Source: Sphingobium abikonense NBRC 16140 (GTDB lineage: Bacteria > Pseudomonadota > Alphaproteobacteria > Sphingomonadales > Sphingomonadaceae). Taken from it: a stretch of 64,000 bases of DNA. Under the pieces are notes generated by a model, which searched no databases, was not told where the DNA came from, and worked only from the letters and a program-made list of their open reading frames with translations. The translations under genes and the position numbers were made by a program. The stretch is from NCBI RefSeq assembly GCF_001598335.1, contig NZ_BCYT01000010.1, positions 1-64,000 of the forward strand, in the 5' to 3' direction. Below, in pieces: positions 33,478 through 41,158 of the stretch. Each line of letters begins with the position of its first letter. Position 1 is the stretch's first letter.

Positions 33478-34155
33478 TCAGGCTGGCCGCATCGCCCGGA
33501 TCTGTTCTTCCAGCATTTTGAGCAGCGGCGGGACCATCGCTTCATCCAGCGCACCGGTCATAATGCTCATCGCCATACCCTCGATCAGCGTCTGCGAAAG
33601 CGCCATCGCTTGTGCGAAACGGGCCGGCGCATCCCGCCATTCGGGAAATAGCGCAAAGGCTTCGGTGTTGAACCGCTCGCGATATTCGACCTGTACCACC
33701 TGCATGATCTTGGCCAGTTCGGCATTGGTCCGCGCGGCCATGGCCAATTCCTGAAAGGCAGCAAAGGCTGGCTTTTGCGTCTGCTTCCAATAGGCGCTGA
33801 TCATGGATGCGGGGTCGTGTTGCGATGTTTCCGACGTTCGGCGGAACGCGCGCAGGCGGCGCTCATGCAGTTCGACGACCGTGGCACGGATAAGCGTTGC
33901 GCTATTGTCGAAATGATGCAGCATCGCGCCTCGCGACATGCCCGCTTCCATGGCAACCAGCGGCGTTGTGGTCCCAGAATAGCCAACCTTGACCAGGCAT
34001 CGGATGGTCGCATCGATCAGCTTGCCGCGTGTCTGCGCGCTTTTGAGTGCCTGGCGTGTTGGACTGGCGGATGCCGCTTTTTCGTCGGCCCCCGATCGGA
34101 TGGCGACGTCCCGCCGTCGGTCATGTGCTGTCGCCAAATCCGTTGCTCCATCCAT
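33478..34155 (-). CDS. TetR-family transcriptional regulator (TetR-3), paralogue of TetR-2
   Basis: A 225-residue TetR repressor. The recognition helix MSRGAMLHHF (73-82) is nearly the same as that of TetR-2 (LSRGAMMHHF), and the ligand domains share many blocks such as HERRLRAFRR and EYRERFNTEAFALFPEWRDAP. The two probably read the same or overlapping operators while answering to different or related ligands. The start at ATG 34155 has only a weak ribosome binding site. I find no copy of the island element directly upstream of it. Confidence 0.87.
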   Translation of the reverse strand: MDGATDLATAHDRRRDVAIRSGADEKAASASPTRQALKSAQTRGKLIDATIRCLVKVGYSGTTTPLVAMEAGMSRGAMLHHFDNSATLIRATVVELHERRLRAFRRTSETSQHDPASMISAYWKQTQKPAFAAFQELAMAARTNAELAKIMQVVQVEYRERFNTEAFALFPEWRDAPARFAQAMALSQTLIEGMAMSIMTGALDEAMVPPLLKMLEEQIRAMRPA

Positions 34156-34194
34156 GACGGGTCGCCAGCAAAAAGGGCATGGCGGCTCGCTTTC

Positions 34195-35226
34195 CTACAA
34201 TTTGCCTTCCCGCCTGTCGTCCAGCATGCGTGCCAGCCCCTGCTGACTGACCGTCGCCACGATCTGCCCGTCTCGCCGGAATATATGGCCGCGCCCCAGA
34301 GCTACGGCGTCCGATGCGGCCGGACTGTCCATCACGTAGAGCATCCACTCATCGACGCGGAAATCATCATGGAACCAGATCGCGTGGTCCAGACTGCTGC
34401 TTTGTAGAAAATCATTCGCCCATCCCATCCCGAGCGGCGCCAGCGCGGTATGGAATATGTGCATGTCGGACGCATAGGCCAGCAGTCGCTGTTGCACTGC
34501 TGTTCCCCCATTTTCGGTGCCGTTCAGTCTGAACCACATGGATCGTCTGGCCGGACCGGTATCGCGCTCGTCAAATCGAAATTGTTCGACCGGGCGCCAG
34601 TCAAACATTTGCCGGCGCTGCCAGAATGGCCGATGCCGTTCTGGCAGCCTGTCGCCATAGGCGGCGATCAGATCATCCAGCTTCGGCAATTTTTCAGGTG
34701 GTGGCACATCGGCCATTGTCACGCTGAAATGCGGGGCACGTTCGCGCAGTTTGAACGACGCCATCAAGTTGACGATCGGGACGCCGTCCTGCGTCATCCG
34801 CACCAAACGGTTGGCGAAGCTGCGGCCGTCACTTTCTCGTGTCACCGCAAAATCGACCGGTCGATCCGTCAGGCCAGGTTTCAGAAAATAGGCATGGAGG
34901 CTGTGGGCGATCTTGTCGGGCGGCACGGTCTGCTGGGCCGCCGCAAGACTTTGCGACACGACCGCGCCGCCAAACAGGCGTAGAAGGCCGCTCTTGACGG
35001 GCGCGACCCGAAACCGGTCTTCGCCGATCGTTTCAAAGGCGAAGGCGTCGCGCCGTTCGATCTCGGGATCGTCAGGGTAGGGGGAGCGCTGGGCCAGGGT
35101 CGGTTCTTCCAAAGTTTGTTGGGACCGGACCTGTATCAGCGCAGCATCGCCATAGCGATCCACTAAAAGCGGGCGCGGAACCACAGCGTGCCGGTCAAGC
35201 CCCAGAGCGGCCATTCGCGTGTCCAT
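34195..35226 (-). CDS. Acyl-CoA thioesterase II (TesB)-like protein
   Basis: A 343-residue double-hot-dog thioesterase. The TesB region starts near residue 63 (FETIGEDRFRVAP, then GLLRLFGGAVVSQSLAAAQQTVP) and ends with GLARMLDDRREGKL. A DGRSFANRLVRM block and the second-domain SSSLDHAIWFHDDFRVDEWMLY are family hallmarks. The first ~60 residues are additional to the usual ~290, so the true start may lie farther in. It would release free acids from CoA thioesters, perhaps to recover CoA from dead-end intermediates. Confidence 0.87.
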   Translation of the reverse strand: MDTRMAALGLDRHAVVPRPLLVDRYGDAALIQVRSQQTLEEPTLAQRSPYPDDPEIERRDAFAFETIGEDRFRVAPVKSGLLRLFGGAVVSQSLAAAQQTVPPDKIAHSLHAYFLKPGLTDRPVDFAVTRESDGRSFANRLVRMTQDGVPIVNLMASFKLRERAPHFSVTMADVPPPEKLPKLDDLIAAYGDRLPERHRPFWQRRQMFDWRPVEQFRFDERDTGPARRSMWFRLNGTENGGTAVQQRLLAYASDMHIFHTALAPLGMGWANDFLQSSSLDHAIWFHDDFRVDEWMLYVMDSPAASDAVALGRGHIFRRDGQIVATVSQQGLARMLDDRREGKL

Positions 35227-35256
35227 CTGCGGTGCACATTATTCGCCGCTTCGCTT

Positions 35257-36483
35257 TCACTCGCGCTGCACCCAGTCGCTCAGCACCTGCTCTACCCGCG
35301 CATGCTCTGGCACGCGGTTGAGGCCAATCCGGCGATCCAGTTCCTCATGCCAATGATAGAGACGCCGTTCCTGATAGTTGAGCGGTATGCCTTTAAAGCC
35401 AGGGCTCTCCAGGGACTCCTGTATTTGGGGCGCATATTGCAAATCTTCGTACAAGATGCGCTCCCAGTTGGACAGGCGGGTGGGCCATAGCGGGTGCGGA
35501 TTTTCCGGATCATGCTCGGGCGCCAGCCAGCTGGATACGACACGTGTTCGTTTTGGCCCAAGCGGCCAGAATTGCAGGATAGGGATGCCTGTGGGCGCGG
35601 GCGGCATCACGAAATTGGGATAAATCTGATAGCTTACATTATTCTTGGCCGGAAACTCCGTGATTGACGGGATTTCCGGCATCCCAATGGTTCCTGGATC
35701 CACCCAATCGGGTTTGCGGTTCGGGGTAGCCATGCGGCTGTGCCCATTGGGCCACAACGTCACGATCATCGCCCGATGATCAAGGAAACGATCTACGGTA
35801 TCGATGTGGATGGATTTGAGGTGATAGACCTCCAGAAATGCGTCGAGCAGAACCTTGACGTTGCAATCCACCTCATAGCTGCGACTGTCGACCAGTCGCA
35901 GCTTATCCAGTTCGAACTGTTCCAACTGCGCCGCCATCGGTCCGATATGTTCTATCAAAGGCTGGGCATCGGCATCGCGATTGATGAAGATCAGCGTTCC
36001 CAGCAGTTCACAGCGCACCTGCACCAGCGACCTGCAGGAAAAGTCGAGATCGACAAAATCCCGTTTGTCGCGGACCGCAGTCAATTTGCCATCCAGCGTG
36101 TAGCTCCAGCCATGATAGCCACAAACAAAGCCGCGGCTTTCGCCAGCCTCTTCCGTGACAAGCGGAGCGCCACGATGCTGGCAGGTATTGTAAAATGCCT
36201 TGATTTCACCAGTCAGCGTGCGCGTGACAATGATAGGCGCACCGGAATTGCGTGTCAGGAACCAGCTTCCTGGATTGGGCAGTTGGTCGGTGTGCCCCGC
36301 ATAAAGCCAGGCGCGATCCCACATCAGTTCGCGTTCCAGCCGCAAAAATTCAGCATCTGTGTAGCGCGACCCAGGAATGTCAGGGAGTTTGGGAAAACCC
36401 TCCGGAGGCGATTTGCGATCGCGCTCATACTCCATGCGCGCGAAATCATTTGCGGGCCTCTGATCCGCTGCCAGATCCAGCAT
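35257..36483 (-). CDS. Rieske non-heme iron oxygenase alpha subunit (copy 4)
   Basis: A 408-residue Rieske oxygenase from a different branch than copies 1-3. Cluster ligands are C101-x-H103 and C121-x2-H124; iron ligands H221 and H226 follow bridging E218 (EVYHLKSIH). The order and length fit single-component alpha3 oxygenases that need an external reductase. It is transcribed alone or with the TesB-like gene 30 bp downstream, from promoter G about 95 bp upstream. Confidence 0.92.
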   Translation of the reverse strand: MLDLAADQRPANDFARMEYERDRKSPPEGFPKLPDIPGSRYTDAEFLRLERELMWDRAWLYAGHTDQLPNPGSWFLTRNSGAPIIVTRTLTGEIKAFYNTCQHRGAPLVTEEAGESRGFVCGYHGWSYTLDGKLTAVRDKRDFVDLDFSCRSLVQVRCELLGTLIFINRDADAQPLIEHIGPMAAQLEQFELDKLRLVDSRSYEVDCNVKVLLDAFLEVYHLKSIHIDTVDRFLDHRAMIVTLWPNGHSRMATPNRKPDWVDPGTIGMPEIPSITEFPAKNNVSYQIYPNFVMPPAPTGIPILQFWPLGPKRTRVVSSWLAPEHDPENPHPLWPTRLSNWERILYEDLQYAPQIQESLESPGFKGIPLNYQERRLYHWHEELDRRIGLNRVPEHARVEQVLSDWVQRE

Positions 36484-36581
36484 CGCTCTTCTCTCCCAAA
36501 ATTCAGACTGGCCGGCACCGTAGCCGACGTCTGTACGTCATCCTTTGCGCGCCGAATCCGGCCACTTGCTGTAATAGGATC

Positions 36582-36609
36582 ATCCTAGACGCAACAATAA
36601 AACAGTCAA
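36582..36609 (-). promoter_or_regulatory. Promoter G: TTGACT-N16-TAGGAT on the minus strand
   Basis: TTGACT (forward 36604-36609) and TAGGAT (forward 36582-36587) are separated by 16 bp, exactly as in promoter F. Predicted transcription would begin near 36575, giving a leader of about 92 bases to the Rieske start at 36483. The -35 box overlaps the left half of operator G. Confidence 0.68.
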
Positions 36610-36619
36610 CCATGATTGT
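36606..36619. promoter_or_regulatory. Island operator site G (TCAACCA|TGATTGT)
   Basis: An exact match to nCAnnCA|TGAyTGT, with AATAAAACAG on the left and CTTTTTT on the right. It fills the gap between the stop of the enoyl-CoA hydratase (36625) and promoter G of Rieske copy 4. The left part also forms the half-site TTGACTGTTTTATT on the minus strand. Confidence 0.62.
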
Positions 36620-36624
36620 CTTTT

Positions 36625-37398
36625 TTATGCGTCGGAATGTTTGTCGGGCAGGCCTGCATAGGCCGCTATGCCCGCGCGGCTTGCTGCGCTGTCGAGAGTG
36701 GCCTTCCCCCATGCGTTCCCAAGGGCAAGCGCATGGTTGACCTCCATGCCGGCGGACAACTCATAAAGCTGCCGGCCGTTGTTTATGGCCTGCCAGTCAT
36801 TGTCCAGCATGGTTCCAATGACGTGCAGGGCGCGATCCAATAATAGCGCGTGCGGAACAACCTCTGTGATGATCCCCAGGTCATAGAGGCGCTGAGCCGG
36901 CACCAATTCGCCGGTCATGATCATCGCCAGTGCGCTGGCGCGAGGCATTTGTCTTGCCAGGCGCTGGATGCCGCCAGCAAAGGCAAATAATCCCCGTTTG
37001 ACTTCGGTCAGGCCAAACATCGCATGATCGGCAGCAAAAACGAGATCGCACGCCAGAACGATCTCGAACCCGCCAGCCACAGCAGCGCCATTGACAGCCG
37101 CGATCAGTGGTTTGGTCCGCCGTCTTTCGGTCAAACCTCCAAAACCCCTGCCTGGCACCAGCCCGTGGCCAGCGCCCATGCGGGCAGCCTCCTTGATGTC
37201 CATGCCCGAACAAAATGCCCGGTCGCCTGCGCCGGTCAGCAGGATCGCACCGATGGAGGGATCGGCTTCGGCCTGCGTGACGGCTTCGTCCAGCGCCCTC
37301 GCCGTCGCCGCGTCGAGAGCATTGCGAACGGCGTCGCGATTGATCGTGAGCAAACAGACAGGTCCGCGCCGTTCGATCAGAAGTCCTGTGTGCGTCAT
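36625..37398 (-). CDS. Enoyl-CoA hydratase/isomerase (crotonase family)
   Basis: A 257-residue crotonase. The oxyanion-hole segment is AFCSGMDIKEAA, and both catalytic glutamates of hydratases are present: E112 in GGFEIVLACD and E132 in GLTEVKRGL. ATG 37398 overlaps the stop of the thiolase-like gene (ATGA); the frame is open farther upstream inside that gene but those codons are not used. It is the last gene of the operon CoA-transferase, DUF35, thiolase-like, hydratase. It should hydrate an enoyl-CoA ahead of C-C cleavage. Confidence 0.92.
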   Translation of the reverse strand: MTHTGLLIERRGPVCLLTINRDAVRNALDAATARALDEAVTQAEADPSIGAILLTGAGDRAFCSGMDIKEAARMGAGHGLVPGRGFGGLTERRRTKPLIAAVNGAAVAGGFEIVLACDLVFAADHAMFGLTEVKRGLFAFAGGIQRLARQMPRASALAMIMTGELVPAQRLYDLGIITEVVPHALLLDRALHVIGTMLDNDWQAINNGRQLYELSAGMEVNHALALGNAWGKATLDSAASRAGIAAYAGLPDKHSDA

Positions 37399-38546
37399 AG
37401 GCTGTCCAGGCTCCCCAGAATGACGGTGGCCTGGGACGACAGCGTGCCGCCATTGCCATGCGCCAGCGCGACATGCGTTCCAGGCTGCTGATTGGCTGCG
37501 TCGCCCCGGATCTGACGCGCGGCTTCGATGATCGCGAACAGGCCGTACATGCCGGGATGACAACAGGACAGGCCACCGCCGTTGGTATTGACGGCAATCG
37601 ACCCGCCCGGCGCGATCGAACCGCTTTCGACAAACGGACCGCCCTCTCCCTTGGCGCAAAATCCCAGATCCTCAAGGAAGAGGATCGTGTTGATGGTGAA
37701 GGCGTCGTAAAGCTGGGCGACTTTTATGTCAGCCGGCTTCACGCCCGCCATCGCCATCGCGCGGGCACCCGATTCCCGCGCCGCCGTGACCGTCACATCG
37801 TCTGCCTGCGCGATGGCGTTCCACCAGGTCGCCGCCGCAGCGCCGAGCAACGGCACCGGTGGTTGGGCGAGGTCGCGGGCGCGGTCCGTGCGCGTCATGA
37901 CGATCGCCGCCGCCCCGTCGGTGACGAGGCAGCAGTCGCGGGTCGAAATGGGCGAACTGATTATTCGCGCGGCCAAGCAGTCTTCCAAAGTGAGCGGGCC
38001 ACGTGCAAAGGCTTCGGGATTGGTATTTGCCCATGCCCGCGCCGCCAGCGCCACCGATGCCATTTGCGCGCGGGTGGTGCCATAATCGTGCATGTGCCGC
38101 GCCGCTGCGAGCGCATAGCTGGTGACGGGGAAAAGCGGGGCATAGGGCGCATCCCATTGATTGTGGGTAATGCGGGTCGCCAGCTTCCCGCCCGCGCTCC
38201 GCTGGTTGGATCCATAAGCGATCAGCGCGCAGTCGATATAGCCGCAATCAAGCATCATCGCCGCAACCGCCATGTGGCTCATGAAGGCGGAACCGCCCGT
38301 CCGGTTATTGTCTGTATAAGCCGGTCGCATGCCCAGATGCTCGGCGAATGACAGGCCGGCAAAAAAATCGTCGGGCTGACATATGAACAGCGCGTCGACG
38401 TCGCCCAGCGTCAATCCTGCGTCGGCGACGGCGCGCGTCGCTGCCTCTGCGGTCAGTTCCATGGCGGAATAGCCCGGCTTCTCGCCGATCCCGAACGTCG
38501 CCAGCCCCGCAATGGCGGCGCGCCCCCGGGGGAAGTTATCGCTCAT
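37395..38546 (-). CDS. Thiolase-fold protein without the nucleophilic Cys (Ltp2-type aldolase candidate)
   Basis: A 383-residue thiolase-superfamily protein of the lipid-transfer/SCP-x branch. The place of the acyl-accepting cysteine reads NRTGGSAF (82-88), with no Cys, while the C-terminal NTNGGGLSCCHPG keeps the His motif. The same pattern is seen in Ltp2-type retro-aldolases that work with a DUF35 partner on steroid side chains. A DUF35 gene lies directly upstream with a 4-bp overlap. I therefore favour a CoA-linked retro-aldol cleavage over ordinary thiolysis; that remains inference. Confidence 0.86.
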   Translation of the reverse strand: MSDNFPRGRAAIAGLATFGIGEKPGYSAMELTAEAATRAVADAGLTLGDVDALFICQPDDFFAGLSFAEHLGMRPAYTDNNRTGGSAFMSHMAVAAMMLDCGYIDCALIAYGSNQRSAGGKLATRITHNQWDAPYAPLFPVTSYALAAARHMHDYGTTRAQMASVALAARAWANTNPEAFARGPLTLEDCLAARIISSPISTRDCCLVTDGAAAIVMTRTDRARDLAQPPVPLLGAAAATWWNAIAQADDVTVTAARESGARAMAMAGVKPADIKVAQLYDAFTINTILFLEDLGFCAKGEGGPFVESGSIAPGGSIAVNTNGGGLSCCHPGMYGLFAIIEAARQIRGDAANQQPGTHVALAHGNGGTLSSQATVILGSLDSL

Positions 38547-38905
38547 TCCTCCTGCTCCCGTCGAAACAGCAGCAGCGGTGCGCCATCACTCTCGCCAATA
38601 AATGCCTTCACCCGCTGCCCGATGGCGAGCGCTTCGGGCGTCGCATCAAGCACACGGCTCATCAACCGCGCGCCCTCATCCAACGTGATCAATGCGACAT
38701 GATAGGGTGGGGCAGGGGGACGCGGATATATCCAGGACACGCTGTAGATGGTGCCGCGGCCCGATGCCTCGATCCATTCCAGCGGGGTGCCGGAACCCGG
38801 CGCTACGGCGCGGGGCGGGAAAACGGCTTGGCCATCATCTGTGCGCTGCAAGAGAAACCGTCCATTGGCCAGAGCATCTCGCCACAGCTCTTCCGGCCCC
38901 GTCAT
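38543..38905 (-). CDS. DUF35 OB-fold protein lacking the zinc-ribbon cysteines
   Basis: A 120-residue DUF35-type protein (rubredoxin-like zinc ribbon plus OB fold). The OB part is clear (GRGTIYSVSWI, PPYHVALITLDEGARLMSRV, GQRVKAFIGE). The four zinc ligands usual in the N-terminal ribbon (CxxC...CPxC) are replaced: T22, G25, A35 and S38. DUF35 proteins form complexes with thiolase-like partners and place the acyl-CoA, and its 4-bp overlap with the thiolase-like gene supports such a complex here. Confidence 0.86.
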   Translation of the reverse strand: MTGPEELWRDALANGRFLLQRTDDGQAVFPPRAVAPGSGTPLEWIEASGRGTIYSVSWIYPRPPAPPYHVALITLDEGARLMSRVLDATPEALAIGQRVKAFIGESDGAPLLLFRREQEE

Positions 38906-40110
38906 GCTAAGGCCCCGATTGCTCCGGCATCCTTCAACGCCGTGACATCTGCCTCGCTAAACCCAGCTTCGCGCAAAATTTCCTCGCTCTGCTCGCCCAG
39001 AGACGGCCCTGGATCGCCAATCGCGCCGGGCGTCTGGGAAAAATGAGTCGGTATGCCCGGGAAGCGCAAAGTGCCAAGCTCAGTCTGGCGTTCCTGCCAG
39101 AACCCGGTCTGGTCCAGATGCGGATCCTTCAGCAGATCGGTCAGAGTCGCAATGGGGGTGGCGGGAATATGCGCGCGCCTGAACAGCGCCATCCATTCGT
39201 CCGTCGTCCGCGTGATCATCACATCGGCAACACGCGCCAGCACTGCACCGATATTTTCGGTTCGGGTGCGCATGGATGCGAAGATCGGATCGGTCGACCA
39301 GTCAGGGTGGCCCAGCTCTTCGAAAAAAGCGCGCCAATGTTTGTCGTTGTAGATCATCACCCCGATATGCCCGTCGGATGTCTGATAGGGTCGACGCGCG
39401 GCCGATGTGGCGCGGGGATATTCGGGTGGTCCCATTGGTGGCTGGAACAGCGATCCGCACAAATGCTCGACCATGGTGAAGGACACCAGGGTTTCGAACA
39501 TGGGCACTTCGATTTCCTGTCCGGTCCCGGTCTTTTCGCGCGCGTAAAGCGCCGCCATCACGGAATAGGCGCCGGTGAGACCCGCGACCTTGTCGGCGAT
39601 CACGGTCGCCGCATAGGTCGGTTGGCCCCCAGACAATCGGGCCTGCAAATCGACGATGCCCGATGCGGCCTGGACGATGTCGTCATAAGCGGGATGATCG
39701 CGATAGGGGCCGTTGCGGGCAAATCCGTAGAGATTGGCATAGATGATGCGCGGATTGACTGCGCTGATCGACTCATACGTCAGATTCAGCCGCTCCATCG
39801 CGCTCGCCCGCATCGAATGAATGAAGACATCCGCGCTTTTGGCGAGAGTGAGCAGAGCAGCGCGCGCTGCCGGCTGTTTCAGGTCCATGACGATGGATCG
39901 CTTTCCCCGGTTGACGTTCAGGAACATGGCGCCGCGCGCAGCGTCCGGCCCGGGGGGGATGAACCGCGTGGTATCCCCCTGCGGGCTTTCGACCTTGATC
40001 ACGTCCGCGCCCAGATCGGCAAAGATCTGCGTGGCATAAGGCCCCATCAGCACGCTGGTCAGGTCGAGCACACGGACACCCGCCAGAGGTCCTTGCGCAC
40101 GTCCGCTCAT
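38902..40110 (-). CDS. CoA-transferase family III (CaiB/BaiF type)
   Basis: A 402-residue class III CoA transferase. It begins PLAGVRVLDLTSVLMGPYATQIFADLGADVIKVE, and the catalytic aspartate is D143 in HPAYDDIVQAASG. It moves CoA between acids without ATP, so it can activate the island substrate or recycle CoA from the cleavage product. ATG 40110 follows GAGGAAGG. It heads the four-gene minus-strand operon with 4-bp overlaps; I see no island element in the 107 bp upstream. Confidence 0.92.
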   Translation of the reverse strand: MSGRAQGPLAGVRVLDLTSVLMGPYATQIFADLGADVIKVESPQGDTTRFIPPGPDAARGAMFLNVNRGKRSIVMDLKQPAARAALLTLAKSADVFIHSMRASAMERLNLTYESISAVNPRIIYANLYGFARNGPYRDHPAYDDIVQAASGIVDLQARLSGGQPTYAATVIADKVAGLTGAYSVMAALYAREKTGTGQEIEVPMFETLVSFTMVEHLCGSLFQPPMGPPEYPRATSAARRPYQTSDGHIGVMIYNDKHWRAFFEELGHPDWSTDPIFASMRTRTENIGAVLARVADVMITRTTDEWMALFRRAHIPATPIATLTDLLKDPHLDQTGFWQERQTELGTLRFPGIPTHFSQTPGAIGDPGPSLGEQSEEILREAGFSEADVTALKDAGAIGALA

Positions 40111-40217
40111 GCCGCGACCTTCCTCATCTTCAACTCCCTTGTTGCCATCCTGATTATCGGTCCTACCCTCGCCCGCACATGCGCATAGGCGCACAGGGAA
40201 GAGGGGATTTGATCGCA

Positions 40218-40952
40218 ATGCACGTCCATCTGATCGCCGCCGGCAAATTTCACGACATTGACTTTGCGCGTCTGGAACTGCTCAAACTCCTTGCCGAACA
40301 GCCACATATCCGCACGTCGGTGGCGTCGGACTATGCGGACACGGCTAGTCTGGCTGCCAGCGATCTGCTGATCACCTATACCTGCGACCTGCTTCCTGAA
40401 AACGACACGCAGATCGCCGCTCTCGACACGTTCCTGCGTCGCGGCGGGCGCTGGCTTGCACTGCATGGAACCAATGCAGTGCTGCGTTTCGGGCAGGACG
40501 GTGTTGTCGACACACCCGATCTGGTGCCCGCCTTCAGCAACCTTCTGGGTACACGCTTTGGCGGCCATCCGCCGATCGCGCCATTCAAAGTCTTCGTCAC
40601 GCGAAGCGACCATCCCATGACGCAGGGACTGAGGGATTTCCGCGTCGAGGACGAATTGTACCTGACGCACCGGACAGGTGATATCGACATCCTGCTGCAT
40701 ACGGCCTTCACCGGCCAGTGCGACGAGTTTCGTGATGCCGACTGGGATGAAGCGCAGGTCCCCGTCCTGTACGAACGGCGCGTCGGCGCAGGATCGATCC
40801 TTTATCTGACGCTTGGGCACTGCAGGGGCCATTATGATCTTCAGCCGGTCGCCGATTTCTGGCCGCATCCACAGCGTTGCGCCTGGAATTATCCGATTTT
40901 TCATGAACTTCTGCGCCGCGGCATAGCGTGGGGACATCCTGCCAAGGAGTGA
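40218..40952 (+). CDS. ThuA-like domain protein
   Basis: A 244-residue protein of the ThuA-like family (PF06283), which has a class I glutamine-amidotransferase-like fold. It shows MHVHLIAAGKFHDIDFARLELLKLL, a SDLLITYTCD strand, GGRWLALHG, and the conserved SDHPMTQGLRDFRVEDELYL and TLGHCRGHYDL blocks. Function in the family is poorly known; members occur with sugar or polyol catabolism genes. ATG 40218 is used, with GAGGGGA about 11 bp upstream. It diverges from the CoA-transferase. Confidence 0.8.
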   Translation: MHVHLIAAGKFHDIDFARLELLKLLAEQPHIRTSVASDYADTASLAASDLLITYTCDLLPENDTQIAALDTFLRRGGRWLALHGTNAVLRFGQDGVVDTPDLVPAFSNLLGTRFGGHPPIAPFKVFVTRSDHPMTQGLRDFRVEDELYLTHRTGDIDILLHTAFTGQCDEFRDADWDEAQVPVLYERRVGAGSILYLTLGHCRGHYDLQPVADFWPHPQRCAWNYPIFHELLRRGIAWGHPAKE

Positions 40953-41158
40953 GGCATAACGGGCTGATGATACGCCGCTGTCCTCTTCGCGCTGCCCTTA
41001 GGCACATGCTGTGATCGATCAGTGAGCATAGGGTTTATGACGCGCCTCTCCTTGGCAGCGGGCTTTTGCCAGCCCTGCCCTGTAGCCATCCTAGCGCAGG
41101 AAAAATAAAAAGACATCCATGACTGTCTTTTTATTTCGATATGACGTAGGTGGTTTTC
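40953..41158. other. Intergenic region with an 11-bp inverted repeat and operator H
   Basis: These 206 bp separate the ThuA-like gene from the isomerase. CTGCCAAGGAG at 40939-40949 (at the end of the ThuA gene) has its exact complement at 41048-41058, about 100 bp apart. The spacing is too long for a normal terminator, and the meaning is unclear. Operator H occupies the AT-rich end of the region. No small gene was seen. Confidence 0.4.
41107..41132. promoter_or_regulatory. Island operator site H (ACATCCA|TGACTGT), longest dyad
   Basis: The core at 41113-41126 matches nCAnnCA|TGAyTGT exactly, and the symmetry extends outward: AAAAAGACA on the left pairs with TGTCTTTTT on the right, making a 26-bp dyad with four unmatched central positions. 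It ends 26 bp before the start of the isomerase gene, so a bound regulator would block initiation or elongation. Confidence 0.7.

Noticed and set aside
39043-40188. Open frame of 381 codons on the plus strand opposite the CoA-transferase
   Set aside because: The class III CoA-transferase signature with catalytic Asp is on the minus strand; the antisense frame runs past its start without any motif.
3701-41132. The A-run/T-run blocks as intrinsic terminators or a CRISPR-like repeat
   Set aside because: Their arms are short and interrupted, copies are kilobases apart and sit upstream of genes, not after stop codons, so an operator role fits better.
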